Shown here one piece after another: positions 9,633-17,728 of a stretch of 64,000 nt of DNA. Location: NCBI GenBank assembly GCA_963710495.1, contig CAVQAI010000012.1, positions 682,001 through 746,000 of the forward strand, written 5' to 3'. The notes beneath the pieces were generated by a model. The model did no database searches. It had not been told where the DNA came from and saw nothing but the letters and a program-made list of their open reading frames with translations. Each line of letters opens with the position of its first letter. Position 1 is the stretch's first letter. The DNA comes from Bog-756 sp963710495 (GTDB lineage Bacteria > Actinomycetota > Acidimicrobiia > Acidimicrobiales > RAAP-2). Both the position numbers and the translations under genes were made by a program.

Positions 9633-11155
9633 GCCCGGCCGGCGATGGCCACCCGGCCGGCGACGGCCACCCGGCTGCCAACGGCTACCCGGCGGGAGAC
9701 GGCCGCCGACTGGGCGACGGCCAGCATGCGGCTCGCTCGCTGGCGTGGTTCCACTGCTTTGCCGGAATCGCCGGAGACATGGCGCTCGGCAGCCTGCTCG
9801 ATGCCGGCGCGGACCTGGCCGAGGTCGTCACCCTGCTCGAGCGACTGCCCGTCGGGGGTTGGTCACTCGAAGTCCGCCCCGTCCTGCGGGGAGGCATTGC
9901 CGCCTCCCAGGCCGTCGTCACCGTGCAGGACACCGTCGTGGTCCGGACCCACGCCCACATCGTCGGGCTGATCGAAGAGGCCCGCCTTCCCGATCGGGTG
10001 GCCCGCCGATCCCTCGCCATCTTCGCCGCTCTGGCCGATGTCGAGGCGAAGCTCCACCGGCGCCCGGTGGATCAGGTCCATTTCCACGAAGTCGGAGGTC
10101 ACGACACCATCGTTGATGTGGTGGGCACGGCGGCAGCGCTCGAGGTTCTCGGCATCGACGAGGTGGAGGCCAGCCCGGTGGCCACAGGGCTCGGAATGGT
10201 CCGGTCCGGTCACGGCCTCTTACCCAATCCCTCCCCTGCAGTGGTTGCACTGCTCGAGGGGGTGCCGACCTGGGGACGCAACGCTTCGGTGGAGCTCACC
10301 ACACCGACCGGGGCGGCCATCGTGGCAACGCTTTCGTCCGGCTTTGGGCCCATGCCGTCGATGCGCGTCAGCGGTCAAGGGTTCGGTGCCGGCTCGCGGG
10401 AGCTCGACGAACTGCCCAACTGCACCCAGGTGGTCACCGGGATACGAGTCGACCGGCACAGTGGCACCGATATCTCTACCGAACCGGAGAGAGCGGCAGG
10501 CGCCGACCGCGACGCTGATGCCGGCCAGCCCGTTGCCCTGCTGGAAGCCAACGTCGATGACGCCACCGGGGAGCAGCTGGCGCATGCCGTCGGCGCCCTG
10601 ATCCAGGCGGGCGCCCACGATGCCTGGCTGTCTCCGGTCATCATGAAGAAGGGTCGCCCTGGTTCCGTGGTGCACGTGCTTGCCGACCAGGCGTCGGTGG
10701 CCCATCTGCGGGCCGTCATCCGGGAAACGACGGGGTCTCTCGGTGTAAGGGTGACCGAGGCCGAACGGTGGCCGGCGGCGAGGAACCTGGACTCGGTGTG
10801 GGTCGACGGGCAGCTGATCCGGGTCAAGGTCTCTGCCGCCAGGATCAAGGCCGAGCACGACGATGTGGCCGCGGCCGCCCGTCGCACCGGCCAGCCGATC
10901 CGTGAGGTCGCCTTCCGAGCCGAGGCTCAGTGGCGATCGGAGCACGGACGACAGCCGGAGCGCGATCAATCGGCTGAGCCCGACGAGCCCGACGAGCCCG
11001 ACGAGCACGACGAGCACATGCCGACTCCGCTGCCATCGTCGGATGAAGCGGGGACCGAGCATCCGGCCGGCTCTGCGGCCTTTCGCCGCTGGGGTACCGG
11101 CGGACGAGGGCGGTCGTCGGACAGTAGGCGCGACGAAGATGATGATCCGGCTTGA
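9629..11155 (+). CDS. larC: Nickel insertion protein LarC (single polypeptide)
   Basis: A 508-residue LarC, the CTP-dependent cyclometallase that inserts nickel into the pincer cofactor. Core motifs include HCFAGIAGDMALGSL near residue 42, VHFHEVGGHDTIVDVVG, LTTPTGAA and EANVDDATGEQLAHA. In Lactobacillus plantarum the protein is made by a programmed frameshift joining LarC1 and LarC2; here both halves lie in one uninterrupted frame. The first 35 residues are a low-complexity Gly-Asp-Gly repeat and the tail carries DEPDEPDEPDE, both outside the conserved domain. The start is fixed by the ATGA overlap with larB. Confidence 0.9.
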   Translation: MSPAGDGHPAGDGHPAANGYPAGDGRRLGDGQHAARSLAWFHCFAGIAGDMALGSLLDAGADLAEVVTLLERLPVGGWSLEVRPVLRGGIAASQAVVTVQDTVVVRTHAHIVGLIEEARLPDRVARRSLAIFAALADVEAKLHRRPVDQVHFHEVGGHDTIVDVVGTAAALEVLGIDEVEASPVATGLGMVRSGHGLLPNPSPAVVALLEGVPTWGRNASVELTTPTGAAIVATLSSGFGPMPSMRVSGQGFGAGSRELDELPNCTQVVTGIRVDRHSGTDISTEPERAAGADRDADAGQPVALLEANVDDATGEQLAHAVGALIQAGAHDAWLSPVIMKKGRPGSVVHVLADQASVAHLRAVIRETTGSLGVRVTEAERWPAARNLDSVWVDGQLIRVKVSAARIKAEHDDVAAAARRTGQPIREVAFRAEAQWRSEHGRQPERDQSAEPDEPDEPDEHDEHMPTPLPSSDEAGTEHPAGSAAFRRWGTGGRGRSSDSRRDEDDDPA

Positions 11156-11200
11156 TCGGGCCCGGAGACGCTTCATTCGGCGGACCACCAGGCAGAACCG

Positions 11201-12427
11201 CTAGCCCGGGCGCGTCCGGACCCTGCGGGCCTTGGGCTCAGACGGCACGATCCATCGCCACCCCCCGTTGCAGGATTCGAGGCGATGCTGCTGGTTCGTC
11301 TTCAGATAGTGATGCCATCGGCACAACCGGGCCAGGTTCGACAGTCTGGTCGGGCCGCCCTGGCCCAGTGGCTCGACATGGTCGATCTCCAAGTGGTCAC
11401 GGACCTCGCACCCCGGAACGACGCACACCTGATCGCGCTCGATGAGCGCCCGCCGGATGGACGCCGGGATGGTCCTTCCGGCATGGGCGACCGCGGTCAC
11501 GTCGATGCCATCGGTGACCAGCACGCTCAGGATCGAGTCGGAGGCGAGCCGGTTGGCCACCTCGACAGGGATCGGTCCGATCCCGGGGATCTCGCAGATC
11601 TCGCCTGATTCGGTGTGGCCTCGTTTGAGGGCTTCGTGGTCGACGCGGACGTGCATCATGGTGGCCGGTCCCGCTGTGCCGTCCCTTGAGCCTCCCTGTC
11701 TCTTTCCGGGCGGGGAGGCTTTCCTCGAGTGGCATTGGGCCAGGCTGACCAGCCCGTCCGCCGCCAGAGCATTCTGAGACTCCGTTCGCCCGGCCATCCT
11801 TGCCTCCTCGGCCACCAGGTCGGTATGAGCTTTGACTGCGGCCACCACCCGGGCGCCGTCATCGGGTGTGAGGCGGGCGTCGAGCCGCACCGCACCCTCG
11901 GCGTCGGTCCAGTGCCGCAGGTAGCGCTCCCGCCGGATGGCCTCGTACGTGTCCCGATGGCCGCGGCCGGTTGCCTTGACCCGGCGGCAGCGTAGCTTCA
12001 GCACGTTGAGCGGCTGCTTCTCCGCAGCGTCGACCAACTCCTGCTCCGCTGCCGGCTGGAGGATGGCAGCGCTGGTGATTTCCTTGACCTGGGCTTCCGA
12101 GAGTCGCCCGTCGCGCATGGCTTCGTCGGTGGCCGGTAGCGAGCCGAGCTGGCGCGCCGCCTCGAGCGCGGTGATCGCCGGCCCCAATCCGCTCCCCGTG
12201 GCTTCGGCAACGTGGGTTGCGGCCGACCGATAGCCCTGGCGTCGCCAGACGTTGGACGATTCGACCCGGCGAGCGGCAAGGAGCTTGCCCCCGGCGGCGA
12301 GCTTCTCGATTTCGGCGAAGAGCTCGAGAAGAGCGGCGGCGTCGGGACCGCTCAGACGTTCGGGTTCTAGACCCGACAGGGCGGATCGAAGGTCTTCGGC
12401 GACTCGCTTCAGCGCCCGGGAGATCAT
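11201..12427 (-). CDS. DUF222/13E12-type HNH endonuclease protein
   Basis: A 408-residue member of the large actinobacterial DUF222 family. The N-terminal three quarters are the helical DUF222 region. The C-terminus has an HNH nuclease motif: CVVPGC, then LEIDHVEPLGQGGPTRLSN and LCRWHHYLKT. The cysteines and histidines for metal binding are intact. Such genes occur in many copies in actinobacterial genomes, and their role (mobile, defence or repair) is unsettled. It converges on larC with only a short gap. Confidence 0.85.
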   Translation of the reverse strand: MISRALKRVAEDLRSALSGLEPERLSGPDAAALLELFAEIEKLAAGGKLLAARRVESSNVWRRQGYRSAATHVAEATGSGLGPAITALEAARQLGSLPATDEAMRDGRLSEAQVKEITSAAILQPAAEQELVDAAEKQPLNVLKLRCRRVKATGRGHRDTYEAIRRERYLRHWTDAEGAVRLDARLTPDDGARVVAAVKAHTDLVAEEARMAGRTESQNALAADGLVSLAQCHSRKASPPGKRQGGSRDGTAGPATMMHVRVDHEALKRGHTESGEICEIPGIGPIPVEVANRLASDSILSVLVTDGIDVTAVAHAGRTIPASIRRALIERDQVCVVPGCEVRDHLEIDHVEPLGQGGPTRLSNLARLCRWHHYLKTNQQHRLESCNGGWRWIVPSEPKARRVRTRPG

Positions 12428-12450
12428 GGCCAGATCGTTTCAGGAGGGTG

Positions 12451-13032
12451 TTACGGATTGGCCGTCTGCTCGACGACCCAGATCATGCGCCGGTCCGTCT
12501 CCCCGGGCGTATCCGGTGGCCTGTGCTCGGTGCGGTCGAGGCGATATCCCAGCCTGCGGGGAATCGCCGCACTTCGGACGTTGGCTTCGTCGCAACGGAT
12601 CTCGACCCGGCCGACCCCAGCCAGATCGAACGCCGCTCGGGTCAGCAACCGGGCCGCCTCGGTGGCGATGCCACGTCCGGTGTGGCCGGAGCGAAGCCAG
12701 TAACCGATCTCGAGGGCTCCAGGACCGACCCGATCGTGCAACCCACAGCATCCGACGATCGTGTGTAGGTCGTCGGCCGCGCAGATGATGAAGGCGAACT
12801 CGCGCTTCTCGCTCCAAGCCTTATCGGCCTCGCCGATGACCGCGGTGATCCCCTCGTCGGTGGCTGGCTGCTGGGCCCACGGCATCCACGGGCTCAACTC
12901 GTCGAGGGTGTCGTTGACCGCCTCGACCAATTCCTCCGCGTCCCGGGCGCTCCAACGTCGCAACGTGACGCCCGTCCCGGCCACGAGCTCGGGTGGACAT
13001 CGGCTCAACCAGGGTTCGGATTCCATCGACAT
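12451..13032 (-). CDS. GNAT N-acetyltransferase (RimJ/RimL-like)
   Basis: A 193-residue acetyltransferase. The acetyl-CoA binding segment GYWLRSGHTGRGIATEAA lies near residues 132-149, and the C-terminus has the YRLDRTEHRPP strand common in RimJ/RimL-type enzymes. The family acetylates protein N-termini or small amines; the substrate is unknown. The neighbouring gene at 13080 is a second, unrelated GNAT on the same strand. Confidence 0.8.
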   Translation of the reverse strand: MSMESEPWLSRCPPELVAGTGVTLRRWSARDAEELVEAVNDTLDELSPWMPWAQQPATDEGITAVIGEADKAWSEKREFAFIICAADDLHTIVGCCGLHDRVGPGALEIGYWLRSGHTGRGIATEAARLLTRAAFDLAGVGRVEIRCDEANVRSAAIPRRLGYRLDRTEHRPPDTPGETDRRMIWVVEQTANP

Positions 13033-13079
13033 GTAGGTCGGTCGACTGCCGGGTCGGGAACGGGTCGAGGGCGCCGCCG

Positions 13080-13562
13080 TCAGGGACCGACGGCCATTCG
13101 GTACACGTTGGTCGTGCGGGCCACGAATCCCAGTCGCTGGTAGAGCCGATTGGCCGCCTCACGGCTGGGACGTGAGGTGAGATCGACCGACCTGGCCCCC
13201 CGGCCTTGCGCCCGCTTCACCGCCTCGACCACCAGGGCCTCGCCGACCCCGGCGCCGCGCGCCGTCTCATCCACCACAACGTCCTCGATCCAGGCGCGCA
13301 GCCCGGTCGGCACCTGGAAGATGGCGAGGGTGAGGGACCCCACGATCGAGCCATCGTCGCCGCGAGCCACCAGCAGCTCGGAGGCGGCCGACGCCACGAT
13401 CTCACCCAGTTCGTCCCGACCCGGGGGCGGAGAGGACGAGGACAGCTGGGGGATGAGCCGGGCGAGTGCCTCGACCAGCTCCTCGTCCACCTCGAGGGCC
13501 TCGTCCACGGTCACGGAGGCGGTGGGTGGCCCACCCGGTCTCGTCATGGCGGCATCGACCAT
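13080..13562 (-). CDS. GNAT N-acetyltransferase
   Basis: A 160-residue single-domain GNAT. The pyrophosphate-binding motif A is VVDETARGAGVGEALVV near residues 93-109, and the typical C-terminal ANRLYQRLGFVARTTNVYRM segment follows. The substrate is unknown. An alternative start (MTRPGG) lies five codons inside. It precedes the RimJ-like GNAT with 47 bases between them and may be co-transcribed. Confidence 0.8.
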   Translation of the reverse strand: MVDAAMTRPGGPPTASVTVDEALEVDEELVEALARLIPQLSSSSPPPGRDELGEIVASAASELLVARGDDGSIVGSLTLAIFQVPTGLRAWIEDVVVDETARGAGVGEALVVEAVKRAQGRGARSVDLTSRPSREAANRLYQRLGFVARTTNVYRMAVGP

Positions 13563-13744
13563 CGAAGGGGCGGATTCACAGGTTGCGAGTGTAGCCAGCG
13601 CCCATCATCCCACTTCGCCCCGACCATGGTCGACCCGACCATCGTCCCGCCGCCGATCGCCGGGTACCCATGCGGCCCGCTGAGCGACCGACTTGCTCCC
13701 CCGGATCACCGGTCGGCCTGTCGCCGATCACGGGCTCCGGTCGG

Positions 13745-14443
13745 TCAGGCGCGCTCAGGATCCCCTCGCCAGACCGGCGATCGAACCGAGTCGTAGAGCA
13801 CTTCGATCGGCTCTCCGCGGAGTGCGGCGAAGACATGCTTCCCCCACCGCTCGGCTCCCGCCAGCGGGTAGGGGAGATCGTCGAGGGCGAACCAGCCGAC
13901 ATCCGAGCACTCGAGCGGATGGGCTTTGAGCTCACCGCCCACGGGCCGGCACTGGAAGACCAGCGAGTAGAGCGGGATTCGACTGAGCCCGATCCGGAGC
14001 CCGTCGAGCACGGCGATGAGCCGGACCACCTCCACCGTGATGCCCGTCTCCTCCTCGACCTCCTTGGCCACCACCTCGGCCGCCGAATAGCCGACGTCGG
14101 CCCAGCCGGTGGGGTAGAGCCACACGCCGGAGTCGGCCCGCTGAACCAAGAGGATCTCGTCCCGGTCGTTGCCCACCGCCGCCCCGACCGCCACCTTCGG
14201 GGTCACATAGCCGGGGACGCCCTTGCCGATCGTGCCCATCCACTCCTCGACCAGGCCCTCGGCGTCCTCGACGCCCTCGGACCCTTCTTCGACGGTCACC
14301 CGGATGTCGGCGGCGACCCGCAGCACCTCTTCGAAGCGTTCCCGTTCGTAGAGCGACTCGGTGAAGCCCAGGCCGGTGCGGGCAATGCCCGCGAGTGCCT
14401 CGCTCCACCTCAGGAGCTGCTTGGCGGAGGGAACCGGTTCCAC
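13745..14443 (-). CDS. Nudix hydrolase with N-terminal domain
   Basis: A 232-residue protein when started at the GTG at 14443 (MEPVPSAKQLLRW). An upstream ATG at 14527 would add 28 unconserved residues and overlap a divergent small gene. The N-terminal 90 residues match the helical domain found before some Nudix domains (PF12535-like). The Nudix box reads GWADVGYSAAEVVAKEVEEE. The core EVEEETG is intact, but the first conserved Glu of the box is a Tyr. The substrate is probably a nucleoside diphosphate derivative, which is inference from the family. Confidence 0.75.
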   Translation of the reverse strand: MEPVPSAKQLLRWSEALAGIARTGLGFTESLYERERFEEVLRVAADIRVTVEEGSEGVEDAEGLVEEWMGTIGKGVPGYVTPKVAVGAAVGNDRDEILLVQRADSGVWLYPTGWADVGYSAAEVVAKEVEEETGITVEVVRLIAVLDGLRIGLSRIPLYSLVFQCRPVGGELKAHPLECSDVGWFALDDLPYPLAGAERWGKHVFAALRGEPIEVLYDSVRSPVWRGDPERA

Positions 14444-14500
14444 CCCGACGACGCTACCCGCTGACACCGCTGAGCCGCATCCATCAGGCAAAATAGGGAC

Positions 14501-14686
14501 GTGGCTGTGTTCGAAGACTGTCGCCATTACATCATGCAGACCACTGCCAGCGAGGAGAAGCTGGAGCGGTGCCGGATGGGAGCGAACGAGCAGCTCCCCT
14601 TTGCCTGCCCGGAGGGGTGCCTGTTCTACGAACCGCGCAAGGTGTCGGGCGCCGGGTGGACCATCCGGACGCCGGACGAGCCCTGA
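14501..14686 (+). CDS. Small Cys-rich conserved protein
   Basis: A 61-residue protein beginning at GTG (MAVFEDCRHYIMQTT). It has four cysteines, in FEDC, ERCRMG and the pair CPEGC, with a spacing that could bind a metal. It is not a shadow of the neighbouring gene: it has its own composition and sits divergently 57 bases from the Nudix start. I recall short proteins of this pattern in Acidimicrobiia-like genomes but cannot assign a function. Confidence 0.6.
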   Translation: MAVFEDCRHYIMQTTASEEKLERCRMGANEQLPFACPEGCLFYEPRKVSGAGWTIRTPDEP

Positions 14687-14704
14687 TCCGACGAGGCCCG
14701 GAGG

Positions 14705-15571
14705 TCAGTCCTCCCGAGTCGCGACCACGGTGAAGCTGAGGGGCAGACGGAAGTGGCCGGCCGGGGCGCACCACCTTCCGGGCGCCGCCTCCACCAGCCA
14801 CGGGAACTGCCGGTAGACGGTCCAGTCGTGCTCCGTCAGCCGGTCGATCCGCATCCCGCGTTCGACGAGGGCGCCGACCACTTCTCCGATTCCGTGGTTC
14901 CACTGGTAGATCCGGGTGTTCGAGAGCACCACGTCGCCGTCGGTATAGGTCGTGTCGGAGTCGTCGACGTAGGGCTCGGGCTCTTCGAAGTAGGTGTGCA
15001 TCAGGGTGAGCGAGTCGTAGGCCAGCGACCAGGCCAACGGGTGTCCGTCGTGGAGGTAGAGCCGGCCTCCGGTCCGGGCCAGGGCGGAGACCTGGTCGGC
15101 CCACCCCGCCACGCTCGGAAGCCAGCTCAGGGCGCCCAGGCTCACATAGACCACATCGAACGTCTGCGGCGCCAGGGTGCGCGCCGCGTCGTACACATCG
15201 GCGCAGACGAACGTGGACCGGTTTGCCAGCCCAGCCGTCTTGGCCAGGTCCCGTGCCGCACCGATGGCCGCCGGGGAGAAGTCGACGCCGGTGACGCGGG
15301 CGCCGGCGTCGGCCCAGGCCAGCGTGTCCAGCCCGAAATGGCACTGCAGGTGGACCAGGTCGAGGCCGGCCACATCGCCGAGCGCCTCGACCTCTGCCGG
15401 CCTCGGCCCCGATCGCTCCTCCAACCACCGCTCGATGTCATAGAACCGGGACGCCGTGTGGATGGGGACCCGCTCATCCCAGCTCCGGCGATTGGCGCCC
15501 AGCTTCGATGCCAGCGCGCCTCCACCAGCGGGCGCAAGAGGAGCCGGGGTGTCGACCGGTTCCCCCGTCAC
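14705..15571 (-). CDS. Class I SAM-dependent methyltransferase
   Basis: A 288-residue protein when started at the GTG at 15571. The SAM fold shows LDLVHLQCHFGLDTLAWA (motif I region) near residue 78, then GARVTGVDFSPAAIGAA. YVSLGALSWLP marks motif IV. Its substrate is unknown. The start is 17 bases after the stop of the NIL-domain gene, so it is the last gene of the hemQ-larE-NIL operon. Longer frames upstream overlap the NIL gene and are less likely. Confidence 0.75.
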   Translation of the reverse strand: MTGEPVDTPAPLAPAGGGALASKLGANRRSWDERVPIHTASRFYDIERWLEERSGPRPAEVEALGDVAGLDLVHLQCHFGLDTLAWADAGARVTGVDFSPAAIGAARDLAKTAGLANRSTFVCADVYDAARTLAPQTFDVVYVSLGALSWLPSVAGWADQVSALARTGGRLYLHDGHPLAWSLAYDSLTLMHTYFEEPEPYVDDSDTTYTDGDVVLSNTRIYQWNHGIGEVVGALVERGMRIDRLTEHDWTVYRQFPWLVEAAPGRWCAPAGHFRLPLSFTVVATRED

Positions 15572-15587
15572 CGGCCCCGGAGTACCT

Positions 15588-15827
15588 TCAGCTCTCGACG
15601 ACGTCGCCGAGCAGGTCGACCTGGACGCCTTCGTCCCGGAGCCACTGCACGGCTCGGTCGACGGCGCTGCCCTCCCCATCCAGCTCGCAGACCATCCACC
15701 CGCTCCGCTCCCCGACGTCGGCGCGCCGGATGTTGGGAACGACGCCCAGGTCCTGCACCAGGCGGGCCATGATCGGCTCCCGCACCAGCTCCTCCGGGAA
15801 GGTCAGCTTGACCCGGACCCCGATCAC
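15588..15827 (-). CDS. NIL-domain (ACT-like) small protein
   Basis: A 79-residue stand-alone NIL domain, beginning MIGVRVKLTFPEELV and continuing through VPNIRRADVGE and WMVCELDG. NIL domains usually sit at the end of methionine ABC transporter ATPases or next to ferredoxin domains and are thought to sense or bind sulfur compounds. Stand-alone copies occur beside sulfur-transfer genes. The start GTG overlaps the larE stop by four bases (GTGA), so it is translationally coupled to the sulfur transferase LarE. A link to sulfur handling in that pathway is inference. Confidence 0.75.
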   Translation of the reverse strand: MIGVRVKLTFPEELVREPIMARLVQDLGVVPNIRRADVGERSGWMVCELDGEGSAVDRAVQWLRDEGVQVDLLGDVVES

Positions 15828-16837
15828 GCCGCGCCGTCCCGGACAGTTGCCGGTCGTGTCCCGTCCGGCGCCGCTCCCGCCGTCACCTGAGACGCCACCT
15901 GGGATGCCACCTGATCGGGTTCGCGCTGAGCGAGCGCCTGGTTGAGGTTCCCGGAGCGGAACCCGTCGAGATCGAGAGTGACGTACCGGTATCCGGCCGC
16001 GTGCACGGCCGCGGTGACCTCGTGGCGGCGTGACACCACCGCGGACAGGTCCTCGGCGGGAACTTCGATCCGGGCCGTGTCCGCATAGTGGCGAACCCGC
16101 AGTTGCCTGAAGCCGAGTGAACGAAGGCCGGACTCGGCCTCGGTCACCGAGCGGAGTGTCCCCAGGGTGACCGGCGTGCCGAAGGGGATCCGGGAGGCCA
16201 GGCAGGCGGCGGCAGGCTTGTCCCAGGTCCGCAGGCCGAGGTGCCGGGAGGCACGCCGCACCATCGCCTTGGTGAACCCCGCCTCCACCAGCGGGAAGAG
16301 CGCTCCGCGCTCCATGGCGGCCCGTTGGCCAGGCCGGAGATCGCCGAGATCGTCGAGGTTGACCCCGAGCAGGATGGTCGCCCCCTCCCCGGCTCCTTCC
16401 TCCGAGGCGATCGGGTCGAGCGCCTCCATCAGCGCTGACTTGCAGTGATAGCAGCGGAGGCCGTCGTTGGCCGAGTAGGCCGCGTCGGCCAGCTCGTCGG
16501 TCGGGACCTCGAGTGCCCGCAGTCCCCATTCGCGGACGAGGGCGCGGCAGTCGGCCAGCTCCTCGGGAGCGAGTGACGGGGACACTGCCGTCGTGCTGAG
16601 AACCCGGTCTGCGCCGAGCGTGTCGGTGGCGACATAGGCCAGGAAGGATGAGTCTGCCCCCCCGCTGAAGGCCACCACGGCACGAGCCATTCGGCGGAGG
16701 ATGGACCGGAGCCTCTCGATATCGATATCGATATCGATATCGAGAGACGATCTGTCGGACCCGGGAACCCGGTTGCTACCGTCGGGAGACCGATCCCTGT
16801 CGGCCACCGGCTGACCACCGGCGTCGCCCTCACTCAT
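15824..16837 (-). CDS. larE: ATP-dependent sacrificial sulfur transferase LarE
   Basis: A 337-residue LarE. The family adds sulfur to the pyridinium cofactor precursor made by LarB, before LarC inserts nickel. The PP-loop SGGADSSFL lies near residue 58. RCYHCK and the loop PAAACLASRIPFG follow; the cysteine in that loop corresponds, as I recall, to the sacrificial cysteine of LarE. An N-terminal extension of about 45 residues includes an Asp-Ile repeat encoded by a 34-bp palindrome. It overlaps the hemQ stop by eight bases and the NIL gene by four. Confidence 0.9.
   Translation of the reverse strand: MSEGDAGGQPVADRDRSPDGSNRVPGSDRSSLDIDIDIDIERLRSILRRMARAVVAFSGGADSSFLAYVATDTLGADRVLSTTAVSPSLAPEELADCRALVREWGLRALEVPTDELADAAYSANDGLRCYHCKSALMEALDPIASEEGAGEGATILLGVNLDDLGDLRPGQRAAMERGALFPLVEAGFTKAMVRRASRHLGLRTWDKPAAACLASRIPFGTPVTLGTLRSVTEAESGLRSLGFRQLRVRHYADTARIEVPAEDLSAVVSRRHEVTAAVHAAGYRYVTLDLDGFRSGNLNQALAQREPDQVASQVASQVTAGAAPDGTRPATVRDGAA
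16713..16746. repeat. 34-bp perfect palindrome within larE
   Basis: Four GATATC hexamers flanked by CTCTC and GAGAG form a perfectly self-complementary 34-bp sequence. It encodes the Asp-Ile repeat in the N-terminal extension of LarE, about 90-125 bases into the gene, and could form a hairpin in the mRNA. Confidence 0.9.
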
Positions 16838-17546
16838 CGGGCGCCACCCGGGCCAGCACTGTCTCGACCGGTGCCACCATCCCGGTCAGGAACGGCCCGA
16901 ACTCGGCGAAGCGGGCCGAGCCCTCATCGAATCGCATGGTGTAGACGCATTCCTTCAGGTCGTCCGGCCGTCCGCCGAACAGCGTCACGCCCCACTCCCA
17001 GTCGTCGACGCCGGTCGAACCGGTGATGACCTGCACGATCCGGCCGGCGAAAGTGCGGCCGACGGCCCCGTGGCCGACCATCAGGGCCTTGCGCTCGTCG
17101 AAGGGGAGCGAGAACCAGTTCGAACGCTCGACATCGCCCCGCCGCTTCGACATCGGGTAGAAGCAGAACGCAGACATCCCCTCGGGGGGGAGTTCCGGGT
17201 ACAACCGCTTCTGCCTCATCTCGTCGGGTATCCCGGCGGCATACTCCGAGATCTCGGTGAGGGATACGTAGGAGTAGGTGACGACCAGCCCGGCCCGCTG
17301 CAGATCGGACTGAAGGCGACGCAAGCGCCAAAGATCGGGACCGAGAGCCATGAACCCGACATCCGCCTTGTGGCCGAGCATCGCGACACTCACGACCTGG
17401 ATATCGTCGGCCTCGGCCGTCTTGACCGCCTGGAGCAGGCGGTTCCGGTCCAGGCCACCCGGGGCCGATCCGGCGTACGGCGCCGGGAAGTGGCCGAAGA
17501 GGTGCAGCACTCCCCAGCCGACCGACGGGACGAGGGGTTCGATCAC
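16830..17546 (-). CDS. hemQ: Coproheme decarboxylase HemQ
   Basis: A 238-residue chlorite-dismutase-family protein of the actinobacterial HemQ type, which decarboxylates coproheme III to heme b in the coproporphyrin-dependent pathway. It carries CFYPMSKRR near residue 131, whose Tyr is the catalytic residue in this family. The proximal-histidine segment LMVGHGAVGRTFAGR lies near residue 157, and the VDDWEWGVTLF segment follows. Other heme genes are not adjacent. It is the first gene of an operon with larE, the NIL gene and a methyltransferase. Confidence 0.92.
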   Translation of the reverse strand: MIEPLVPSVGWGVLHLFGHFPAPYAGSAPGGLDRNRLLQAVKTAEADDIQVVSVAMLGHKADVGFMALGPDLWRLRRLQSDLQRAGLVVTYSYVSLTEISEYAAGIPDEMRQKRLYPELPPEGMSAFCFYPMSKRRGDVERSNWFSLPFDERKALMVGHGAVGRTFAGRIVQVITGSTGVDDWEWGVTLFGGRPDDLKECVYTMRFDEGSARFAEFGPFLTGMVAPVETVLARVAPDE

Positions 17547-17630
17547 GGATCACAGTCTAGAGAGCGCGACGGGGCACCCCCCGAGCCCCACCGGGGTTTT
17601 GCGTCCCTTGGCGCGGCAGCACGGAGCGAA

Positions 17631-17662
17631 AAGGTGAGGCGCCCTTGCGAACGCCTCACCTT
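17631..17662 (-). terminator. Rho-independent terminator after groL
   Basis: An 11-bp perfect stem (AAGGTGAGGCG/CGCCTCACCTT) with a 10-base loop. Read on the minus strand it is followed by a short T-run (CCTTTTCGC). It lies about 65 bases past the groL stop and 85 bases before the hemQ start. Confidence 0.75.
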
Positions 17663-17728
17663 CTTCATGACACGTTCCGGGGCTCGGATCCGCTGGTGCT
17701 CGCCGACCCGGCCGCCTCTGGCGGTGGC

